A stretch of 11,717 nucleotides of DNA, taken from NCBI GenBank assembly GCA_030607655.1, contig JAUWJN010000044.1, positions 1 through 11,717 on the forward strand. The letters run 5' to 3'. The notes below the pieces were generated by a model that did not search any database, was not told the DNA's origin, and saw nothing but the letters and a program-made list of their open reading frames with translations. Shown here in pieces: positions 6,596 to 11,717 of this stretch (its first letter is position 1; each line of letters opens with the position of its first letter). Both the position numbers and the translations under genes were made by a program. The stretch is from a bacterium (lineage in GTDB: Bacteria; Armatimonadota; Zipacnadia; Zipacnadales; Zipacnadaceae).

Positions 6596-7420
6596 ATGGC
6601 CGAGACCTATGCGGTGATCAATCAGAAGGGCGGGGTGGGCAAGACCACCACAGCCGTCAATCTGACGGCCTGTGCCGCACTTTCCGGGCGGAAAGTCTTG
6701 CTGGTGGATGCCGATCCTCAGGGAAATGCCACTAGCGGCCTGGGGGTGGACCGCAGTATCTTGGAGCAATGTCTCTATGATCTGCTGACCGATGATAGTG
6801 TACTGGGTCCCTCGGCTGAAGCATTCAATGAGGTGGTGGTGCCCACCAGCATACAGAATCTGTCGTTGCTGCCGGCAACCATAGACTTGGCGGGGGCGGA
6901 TATGGCGTTGGCCAGTGTGATGAGTCGGGAGGCAAAACTGCGCCAGGTCCTGCGGGCGGGCGCAGAGCGCTACGAAGTAGTCTTGATTGATACCGCTCCT
7001 TCACTGGGGTTGCTCACCATAAACAGCCTGGTAGCAGCACAGAAGGTACTAATCCCTATACAGTGTGAGTATTACGCGCTGGAGGGCCTCAGCCAGCTCT
7101 TGGAGATTATTCACCTAGTTCAGGCGCAAATCAATCCAGGCCTGCGTATTGCCGGTGTTATCCTCACTATGTATGATGCGCGGACTAATCTGGCGGCTGA
7201 GGTGGAGGCAGAGGTGCGAGCGAATTTCCCCGGTAGAGTGTTCCGCACCGTAATCCAGCGGAACGTACGGTTAGCCGAAGCTCCATCATACGGGATGCCG
7301 GCGGTAGTATACGATGGGAATTGTCCGGGAAGCCGGGCATATTGGCGACTATACCAGGAGGTGTTCGGAGATGCAGAAACGTCGCTTGGGACGAGGTCTG
7401 AGTCAACTCATATCGGGTAA
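6596..7420 (+). CDS. parA: ParA/Soj chromosome-partitioning ATPase
   Basis: Cytoplasmic Walker-type ATPase that binds DNA nonspecifically as an ATP dimer and moves ParB-parS complexes. Of 274 residues, the N-terminus carries the deviant Walker A loop KGGVGKTT (11-18, signature Lys11 and catalytic Lys16) after a leading VINQ. DADPQGNATSGLG (Walker A' region) and VLIDTAPSLGLLT (Walker B) follow. No N-terminal helix-turn-helix precedes the loop, as in chromosomal Soj-type ParA. It has a strong RBS (AGGAGG at 6584-6589, 6 nt before ATG). The last 50 bp overlap the start of parB in another frame, giving a C-terminal tail slightly longer than in classical Soj. It lies in one operon with rsmG and parB. 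Confidence 0.96.
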   Translation: MAETYAVINQKGGVGKTTTAVNLTACAALSGRKVLLVDADPQGNATSGLGVDRSILEQCLYDLLTDDSVLGPSAEAFNEVVVPTSIQNLSLLPATIDLAGADMALASVMSREAKLRQVLRAGAERYEVVLIDTAPSLGLLTINSLVAAQKVLIPIQCEYYALEGLSQLLEIIHLVQAQINPGLRIAGVILTMYDARTNLAAEVEAEVRANFPGRVFRTVIQRNVRLAEAPSYGMPAVVYDGNCPGSRAYWRLYQEVFGDAETSLGTRSESTHIG

Positions 7421-8246
7421 TGGCTTGGCTCAGAGCCGAGCAGTTATCGAAGTGGCAGTTGAGCGCCTACAACCCAATCCGTATCAGCCCCGGGAGGACA
7501 TGTCAGCGGAAAGTCTCGCTGAGTTGGCGGAGTCGATACAGGCCCAGGGAATACTGCAGCCCCTGGTAGTGCGGCCCGCGGGAGAGGGATACGAGATAAT
7601 AATTGGCGAGCGGCGCTGGCGCGCGGCACAACAGTCTGAATTGGAGACGGTTCCCTGCATTGTGCAGGAGGTTACTAATGAACAAGCATTGGAGTTAGCT
7701 TTAATTGAGAACCTCCAACGGGATGATCTGACCTGTATTGAAGAAGCGCGGGCCTATCAACGGCTAATTGATGAATTTGGGTTCAGTCAGGAACAAGTCG
7801 GGGATCGGGTTGGCAAGAGCCGCAGTGCGGTAGCCAATACCGTGCGGCTGCTGCAATTACCTGAAGAAATGCAGATTAGTATTCATAAGGGGCGGATAAG
7901 TGAGGGGCATGGGCGGGCACTGCTAGCTCTGGTCAATGAGCCGGACTTGTTGATGAAGGTATGGCGTGAGGTCGAGGGAAAAGGGCTGTCGGTACGCGAA
8001 GCCGAGGCATTGGTCCGAGAAAGTAAGGAAAGACCGGAGGGTGAACGGAAAGAGCGGCCGGTAAAGGAGCTAGCGGAGCCGGATCCGCATCTGGTGGCCA
8101 TAGCGGAACGGTTGCAGGAAGTCCTGGCGACACGGGTGAGCATCAGGCCTAAACCTGAGGGCCAGGGAACTATTGTGTTACACTATCACGATGACGAAGA
8201 GCTGGCCCGGCTGGCTGAATTCATTGCTCCTGAGGAAGGCATTTAG
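7371..8246 (+). CDS. parB: ParB/Spo0J chromosome-partitioning protein (parS-binding CTPase)
   Basis: Binds parS, here 1.5 kb upstream, and spreads as a CTP-dependent clamp. The 291-residue product starts with the ParA-stimulating basic segment QKRRLGRGLSQLI (2-14). It continues with the CTP-binding motifs GERRWRAA (79-86) and ENLQRDDL (113-120), then a central helix-turn-helix (about 137-160, with VGKSRSAVANTVRLLQLP). A variable, charged linker (about 210-240) leads to a C-terminal dimerisation domain. I start it at ATG 7371, not at an in-frame ATG 57 bp earlier, because ParB proteins begin with this basic segment and AGGAGG (7356-7361) lies 9 nt upstream. It overlaps parA by 50 bp, so translational coupling is likely. 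No parB terminator with a U-tract is seen. Confidence 0.96.
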   Translation: MQKRRLGRGLSQLISGNGLAQSRAVIEVAVERLQPNPYQPREDMSAESLAELAESIQAQGILQPLVVRPAGEGYEIIIGERRWRAAQQSELETVPCIVQEVTNEQALELALIENLQRDDLTCIEEARAYQRLIDEFGFSQEQVGDRVGKSRSAVANTVRLLQLPEEMQISIHKGRISEGHGRALLALVNEPDLLMKVWREVEGKGLSVREAEALVRESKERPEGERKERPVKELAEPDPHLVAIAERLQEVLATRVSIRPKPEGQGTIVLHYHDDEELARLAEFIAPEEGI

Positions 8247-8251
8247 GTGTG

Positions 8252-8285
8252 TGATAAGATACTGAGTATACTCAGTATCTTATCA
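8252..8285. repeat. 34-bp perfect palindrome after parB
   Basis: TGATAAGATACTGAGTA (8252-8268) is followed directly by its exact reverse complement (8269-8285), with no spacer. It begins 5 bp after the parB stop. As RNA it would form a stem of about 15 bp with a 4-nt loop, but no U-tract follows on either strand. It could be a protein-binding operator, a cruciform, an RNA processing or 3'-protecting hairpin, or an atypical terminator. Confidence 0.85.
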
Positions 8286-8560
8286 GTAATATCTGTGCCA
8301 TCCCTTCCGCTTGGGAGCACTACGATTAGTTAGACATATATGAAAGGGCGGAGCCCCTCAGTTTCCGGGTTTCTCGTAGCGATGCTGCGGGGGGGCGGCC
8401 GGTGGACAATTACAGTCCGGGCCTGCGCCACTGTACGCATTTCCAGGGGGTACTATTGTCCCGCCGCTAGCATGCTCGTTGTGTGAGGGGTCTGCGCGGC
8501 GAGGAGTAGTCTGTTTGTTTTGGATGTGGGAGTGAGGAAAAGGCGTCAAGGACACGCGGC
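8286..8560. other. Intergenic stretch with no gene I can support
   Basis: It has G-rich runs and short frames on both strands with no recognisable product. A small GGGC/GCCC hairpin (8345-8355) has no U-tail. Together with the remnant that follows, this 275-bp stretch looks like decayed DNA between parB and the next gene. Confidence 0.5.
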
Positions 8561-8668
8561 GTGAGGAACAGGAACTCCAACGGCACGGTCATCTCCTGCT
8601 TCACGCATACCTATGACGATGCCGCGAATGGGAAGAGGGTTACTGGGGACAATGGCGCTAATTGGTGA
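8561..8668 (+). pseudogene. Remnant of a YD-repeat (Rhs-type) protein gene
   Basis: In one plus frame, 8570-8668 reads RNSNGTVISCFTHTYDDAAN followed by GKRVTGDNGANW and a stop. This resembles a YD-repeat unit of large Rhs/wall-associated proteins, which often read NGTVIxxxxYTYDAxGNRTSVTxANG. No start or signal peptide is visible, the frame fades upstream, and intact proteins of this type are far longer, so I take it as a relic of an insertion or deletion. The similarity is judged by eye. Confidence 0.45.
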
Positions 8669-8719
8669 GAAGATTTCCGGGGGGTAGGGATAGGGCGGGC
8701 CTGGAGGTTGTTGTGCCCT

Positions 8720-8747
8720 TTGTTTTTGGGGGCAGTTGTGTTATAAT
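8720..8747 (+). promoter_or_regulatory. Predicted extended -10 promoter of the foldase gene
   Basis: TTGTTT (8720-8725), a 16-bp spacer and TATAAT (8742-8747) with an upstream TGn (8739-8741). Transcription would start near 8754, downstream of the in-frame ATG at 8746. This supports the TTG 8800 start for the lipoprotein. Confidence 0.6.
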
Positions 8748-8799
8748 GGGTGAGATTAGTAGCAGGCCCTTGGGCAAACGAGAAAGGAGCAATACTGAG

Positions 8800-9759
8800 T
8801 TGACTATCAGAGCTAAGTACATAGTAGCGCTCGGATTTATCATTGCGGCAGTGGTGTTGAGCGGATGCGGGGAGCGGCCGGTGGCGGTGGTTAATGGCCA
8901 TCGGATTACTGAGGGGGAGTTCATCTCGCGACTAAAGAAGAGCGGCGGGGAACAGGTGCTGCGTACGATGATTGACCGGCGGCTAATCGAGGAGGAGTTT
9001 GGGAACTCCGGGCTAGAGGTGCCGGCTGGGGAGGTAAGTGAACGCCTGAGCCAGATGCAGAGCGGGTTCCCGACGCCGGGGGCTTTTCAGGAGTTTCTGG
9101 AAGGGCGGGGGACGAGTGTAGAGGAACTGGAAAAGGAGGTCGTGTTTAACACAAAGTTGGAGATGCTGGCGAGCAAGGAGGTAACGGTTAGCGACGAGGG
9201 CTTGACAAAGTTTTATGAGGACTACCGGGAGAGGTATGACAAGCCATTGCGGGTGACCATACGGGAGATTGTGCTCTCCAGCAAACAAGACGCGGAGGAC
9301 GTAGCTGCGGAGCTGGCGGAACCCGATGCGGATTTTGCCGCCGTGGCTACCCAATATTCGCTGAGTCCCACCACTCGTCAATACGGAGGTAAGCGGCCGG
9401 AGAGTCCCATCCTGCAGCTATATCCTCAGGAGCTGCGGGCTGCGGCTCAAGACCTGAAGGTGGGGGAAGCATCGGGGCCGATAGCCGCTGATGGGCAATG
9501 GTATATTATAAAGGTGGAGGAGCGTAAGGCACCCGAGAAGGCGAGTCTTGAGAAGGTCAGAGACGAGGTGGTCGGCGATTACAAGCGGGCGCAGGCGGAG
9601 CCTCTGGATCAGTTGGTCAAGCGCCTGCGCGAGAAAGCGCTAGTTAGTATCGTAGCCCCAGAGTTCCAGGAGTTGAATGAAGTGTACCGTCGGCAGGAGG
9701 AGTTGCCCGAATTTGGCGTGGAAGAGGAGAGTGGGCCGCGGGAAGAAAGTGGGGAGTAG
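8800..9759 (+). CDS. Parvulin-like (SurA/PrsA-type) foldase lipoprotein
   Basis: Probable membrane-anchored folding factor for exported proteins. The 319-residue product starts with TTG, 10 nt after AAAGGAG (8783-8789). It has a clean lipoprotein signal peptide ending LSGC (Cys23). A SurA-N-like helical domain (about 27-140, beginning VAVVNGHRITEGEF) is followed by a PPIC/rotamase domain (about 150-243: VTIREIVL, DFAAVATQYS, GEASGPIAADGQWYIIKV). A charged Glu-rich tail ends the protein. The two His residues typical of active parvulins (in ARHIL and GYHII) are replaced, by Glu in IREIV and by Tyr in WYII, and GGDLG reads GGKRP. Prolyl isomerase activity may therefore be lost while chaperone function remains. 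Longer in-frame starts (TTG 8662, ATG 8746) lie upstream of, or in, the predicted promoter and would bury the signal peptide. Confidence 0.85.
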   Translation: MTIRAKYIVALGFIIAAVVLSGCGERPVAVVNGHRITEGEFISRLKKSGGEQVLRTMIDRRLIEEEFGNSGLEVPAGEVSERLSQMQSGFPTPGAFQEFLEGRGTSVEELEKEVVFNTKLEMLASKEVTVSDEGLTKFYEDYRERYDKPLRVTIREIVLSSKQDAEDVAAELAEPDADFAAVATQYSLSPTTRQYGGKRPESPILQLYPQELRAAAQDLKVGEASGPIAADGQWYIIKVEERKAPEKASLEKVRDEVVGDYKRAQAEPLDQLVKRLREKALVSIVAPEFQELNEVYRRQEELPEFGVEEESGPREESGE

Positions 9760-9798
9760 GCAGCGGCCTCAAGTATAGCCAGAAATACGGGGAAGACG

Positions 9799-9827
9799 CC
9801 AGCGACCGCGCCGCAGGCGGTCGCTGG
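9799..9827 (+). terminator. Stable hairpin between the foldase gene and mazG, no U-tract
   Basis: CCAGCGACCGC (9799-9809) and its exact complement GCGGTCGCTGG (9817-9827) form an 11-bp GC-rich stem with a 7-nt loop. The bases after it (ATGGTGCTTATC) are not U-rich, so it could be a 3'-stabilising or processing hairpin, or a factor-assisted terminator, and not a standard intrinsic one. mazG begins 23 bp later. Confidence 0.45.
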
Positions 9828-9850
9828 ATGGTGCTTATCGGGTAGCGTAA

Positions 9851-10636
9851 ATGGAACAGTTCGATCGGCTCATCCAGATAATAGCTCGCTTACGCAGTGA
9901 AGACGGTTGCCCCTGGGACCGCCAGCAAACTCACCATAGCCTCAAGCAATGCTTTGTGGAGGAGGTCTACGAGGTACTGGAGGCTATTGATACCGGGGAG
10001 CCGGAAGGGATTTGTGAGGAGCTGGGCGACGTACTGCTGCAGGTGGTGCTTCACGCCCAGATAGCCGCCGAGGACGAGCAATTTGACATTGAGGACGTAC
10101 TGCGGCGGATTAACGAGAAGCTGACGTATCGCCACCCGCACGTCTTCGGCGACGTCTCGGTGTCCGATGCTGAGGAGGTCTTATGCCGCTGGGAGCAGTT
10201 GAAGCGAGCTGAGACTGGTGCTACTGATCGGCAGTCGGTCCTGGATGGTATTCCTAAGACGCTGCCGGCCCTGCAGCGGGCTAAGCGGCTGCAGGAGAGA
10301 GCCTCCCGCGTGGGCTTTGACTGGGAGGATATCTCGGGGCCGTGGGCGAAATTATTTGAGGAGATTCAGGAACTGCAGCAAGCCGCCGATGCCCAGGACC
10401 GGAGCAGCATTGTGCACGAACTGGGGGACTTGCTGATCGCGGTGGTGAACGTGGCGCGGCGGCTGGGAGTGAGTGCCGAGGAAGCGCTACGCGCGGCTAA
10501 TAACCGCTTCGCGGCCCGGTTTCGGGTTGTAGAGGAGCAGGCGGCTAAGCAGGGCCGGGAGCTGGCGCAAATGACTCTGGCCGAGATGGATGAACTGTGG
10601 GAGCAGGCTAAAGCTGCCGAAGCCGATGCGCCTTGA
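9851..10636 (+). CDS. mazG: MazG nucleoside triphosphate pyrophosphohydrolase (two-domain)
   Basis: Hydrolyses NTPs/dNTPs to monophosphate and pyrophosphate, a house-cleaning activity that also affects ppGpp level in E. coli. The 261 residues match the E. coli-type tandem MazG protein. The N-terminus shows the typical LRSEDGCPWDRQQTHHSL (14-31). Both all-alpha domains keep the EExxE...ExxD metal site: EEVYE (37-41) with ELGD (57-60), and EEIQE (170-174) with ELGD (190-193). FxDRHPHVFG-like KLTYRHPHVFGDV (90-102) joins the two. No strong Shine-Dalgarno site precedes ATG 9851, yet the conserved N-terminus starts right there. Its last 11 bp overlap the S4-protein gene, the order mazG-rlbA seen in Bacillus (yabN-yabO). 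Confidence 0.95.
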   Translation: MEQFDRLIQIIARLRSEDGCPWDRQQTHHSLKQCFVEEVYEVLEAIDTGEPEGICEELGDVLLQVVLHAQIAAEDEQFDIEDVLRRINEKLTYRHPHVFGDVSVSDAEEVLCRWEQLKRAETGATDRQSVLDGIPKTLPALQRAKRLQERASRVGFDWEDISGPWAKLFEEIQELQQAADAQDRSSIVHELGDLLIAVVNVARRLGVSAEEALRAANNRFAARFRVVEEQAAKQGRELAQMTLAEMDELWEQAKAAEADAP

Positions 10637-10901
10637 CACTTTCTTGCGTAACTCAGGCCGAATCCCCCGACGAACTCAGGCTAAGAAAGCCTGTGAGGGT
10701 GGGCTGATAGAAGTAAATGGGCAATCAGCTAAATCTAGCACGCCCGTAAAAGTAGGCCAGGAGATAACGGTGCGGCTGGGGATGAGTGTGCGGCGGTATC
10801 GCGTGCTGCAATTGCCGGCTCGGCCCGTCTCCAAAGCCGAACGTGATAACTATACCGAGTTGCTCAATTCAGAGCGAATTGAGGCCGACTTAGATTGGTG
10901 A
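10626..10901 (+). CDS. S4-domain RNA-binding protein of the YabO/RlbA (Hsp15-like) family
   Basis: Small protein (91 residues) made of one S4 RNA-binding domain: MRLDTFLRNSGRIPRRTQAK at the N-terminus, GLIEVNGQSAK (26-36) as the core turn, then VKVGQEITVRLG. A short C-terminal tail with YTELLNSERIE follows, very similar in layout to Bacillus YabO. Family members bind ribosomal RNA; the E. coli relative Hsp15 rescues stalled 50S subunits. ATG 10626 overlaps the mazG stop by 11 bp without a clear ribosome binding site, so translation is probably coupled to mazG. A start 36 bp upstream in the same frame is possible, but the domain begins exactly at MRLD. Confidence 0.92.
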   Translation: MRLDTFLRNSGRIPRRTQAKKACEGGLIEVNGQSAKSSTPVKVGQEITVRLGMSVRRYRVLQLPARPVSKAERDNYTELLNSERIEADLDW

Positions 10902-10928
10902 GAGATACTCATCGAAATTATATGATTC

Positions 10929-11024
10929 GTGATCGAACTGCGTGTGACTGACAGCATCACGAAGCTACTGGCGAACCTGTTTGCCAAGGTGACCCCGGCG
11001 TACACCAACGTAATGGGGGATTGA
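10929..11024 (+). CDS. Possible small ORF (31 residues) just before the DUF3795 gene
   Basis: A GTG-started frame (GTG 10929 or 10944) encodes a 31-residue peptide, roughly VIELRVTDSITKLL then ANLFAKVTPAYTNVMGD. Its stop ends 1 bp before the next gene's ATG, and the GGGGG ribosome binding site of that gene lies inside it. It could be a leader peptide, the decayed end of an older gene, or chance. No clear Shine-Dalgarno site precedes it. A weak promoter-like pair (TTGGTG at 10895-10900, 17 bp, TTATAT at 10918-10923) lies just upstream and could serve this region. Confidence 0.25.
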   Translation: MIELRVTDSITKLLANLFAKVTPAYTNVMGD

Positions 11025-11025
11025 T

Positions 11026-11490
11026 ATGACTGAACAGCAAGAACAAATAGGGATTAAAGGGTTCCCGTGGATAAGCGAGGACAAGAATCTTATCGCTCCA
11101 TGCGGCAATTTTTGTGGCGCCTGTGACCTGTACCGATGCGCTGCCCATGGAGACACAGAGGGACAAGAGAGACTTGCGGAGTTCTTCAATAAGCATTTTC
11201 CTGAATATCATCACGAGCCTGAAGGCATGGTGTGTGTGCCCTGCAGGGAAGATTTCGATAAATGTTGGAGCCCTGATTGCGACGTATATATCTGCTGTGT
11301 CACGGAGAAGAAGTTGGATTTTTGTTATGAATGTGATGAGTTTCCTTGCAAAAAGTTGAGACCTCATAGGGGGTGCCCTCCGGCCCATAATTTGAAGGTA
11401 TTCAATCTTCTTCGTATCAAGAGAATGGGATGGCAGCAGTGGCTGGAGGAGGCAAAGAGAGACCCTCGTGAGTTACATCAGAGGTATTGA
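11026..11490 (+). CDS. DUF3795-type Cys-rich protein
   Basis: Uncharacterised 154-residue cytoplasmic protein with no signal peptide. It has 14 cysteines, mostly in CxnC groups: CGNFCGAC (26-33) with Cys38, CVPC (70-73), Cys80, Cys85, CC (90-91), CYEC (100-103), FPCKKL (Cys108) and Cys117. The opening APCGxxCGxCxxY and the ending CxxCxEFPCxxL match the DUF3795 family pattern as I know it. Metal binding (zinc or an Fe-S cluster) is likely from the Cys layout, but no function is established. ATG 11026 has GGGGG (11016-11020) 5 nt upstream. The C-terminus (KRMGWQQWLEEAKRD) is helical and basic. It lies between the S4-protein gene and ppdK on the same strand, 57 bp before ppdK. Confidence 0.8.
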   Translation: MTEQQEQIGIKGFPWISEDKNLIAPCGNFCGACDLYRCAAHGDTEGQERLAEFFNKHFPEYHHEPEGMVCVPCREDFDKCWSPDCDVYICCVTEKKLDFCYECDEFPCKKLRPHRGCPPAHNLKVFNLLRIKRMGWQQWLEEAKRDPRELHQRY

Positions 11491-11547
11491 GTGCGCATCT
11501 ACCCAAAACAAAACTTTTAAGTATCTGCCTCAACAGGAGGTTCGTTA

Positions 11548-11717
11548 ATGGCACAACTGAAGCGATGTTACTTGTTCAACGAAGACATGGAGGCTCTGGC
11601 CAAGGAACTGGAAAGTGATGGCCGAGGGTTGAAGGATTTGCTGGGCGGCAAGGGGTCGAATCTATGTCTGATGACCAATGCGGAGATCCCCGTGCCCCCG
11701 GGTTTCACCATCACCAC
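11548..11717 (+). CDS. ppdK: Pyruvate, phosphate dikinase, N-terminal part (runs off right edge)
   Basis: Only the first 56 codons are inside the window. They read CYLFNED near residue 7, then a short charged insert, LLGGKGSNLCLMTNAEIPVPPGFTIT. This is the conserved start of the PEP-synthase/PPDK ATP-grasp domain. The YLFNE opening and GGKGxNLxxMT fit PPDK (pyruvate + ATP + phosphate to PEP + AMP + PPi) better than PEP synthase, but the deciding domains lie outside. AGGAGG (11535-11540) sits 7 nt before ATG. In many bacteria the enzyme runs in glycolysis or gluconeogenesis. Confidence 0.88.
   Translation, partial: MAQLKRCYLFNEDMEALAKELESDGRGLKDLLGGKGSNLCLMTNAEIPVPPGFTIT

Noticed and set aside
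8358..8555. 65-codon minus-strand frame after parB
   Set aside because: Low-complexity Pro/His-rich product, no ribosome binding site or domain.
8692..8728. AGGGC/GCCCT stem followed by a T-rich run before the foldase promoter
   Set aside because: The stem has only 5 bp with an 18-nt loop and a G-interrupted T-run; too weak to call a terminator.
8662..8799. Longer N-terminus of the foldase (TTG 8662 or ATG 8746)
   Set aside because: It would place 46 or 18 residues before a classic lipoprotein signal peptide, and ATG 8746 lies within the predicted -10 box.

Overview
This looks like a stretch of bacterial chromosome, moderately GC-rich by eye, with short intergenic gaps and mostly clear Shine-Dalgarno sites. 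I see no rRNA, tRNA, CRISPR array or intact mobile element. The phylum cannot be fixed from the sequence alone. The soj/spo0J-type parAB behind rsmG, the MazG plus YabO/RlbA-type S4 pair and a PPDK-type enzyme recall Gram-positive or related deep-branching lineages. A secreted serpin and a YD-repeat remnant also occur in several little-studied phyla. I treat Bacillota-like or Armatimonadota-like as a guess only.

Layout. Genes left of about 5.4 kb are all on the minus strand: folC (folylpolyglutamate synthase), a secreted 564-residue protein built from two copies of one module, pyrE, and a membrane-anchored serpin cut by the left edge. A possible small plus-strand ORF lies between pyrE and the serpin. 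Genes right of about 5.9 kb are all on the plus strand: rsmG-parA-parB, an intergenic stretch with a 34-bp perfect palindrome and a decayed YD-repeat fragment, a parvulin-like lipoprotein foldase, mazG, an S4-domain RNA-binding protein, a Cys-rich DUF3795 protein and the start of pyruvate phosphate dikinase.

The switch between the two arms is a 476-bp gene-free stretch holding a strong extended -10 promoter and a foldable leader. A perfect 16-bp parS centromere follows directly, forming the first codons of rsmG. ParA and ParB encoded just downstream would act on this site, so the window probably lies near the replication origin. DnaA-box evidence for an origin inside the window is weak.

The most unusual items are: (1) the internally duplicated secreted protein with four LxxxQ motifs that recall Spy/CpxP; (2) the serpin with a normal hinge but an unusually long Gly/Pro/Arg-rich reactive loop; (3) the parS-rsmG overlap; (4) a parvulin-like lipoprotein that has lost both conserved histidines; (5) the 34-bp palindrome; and (6) the structured leader with two alternative pairing partners.
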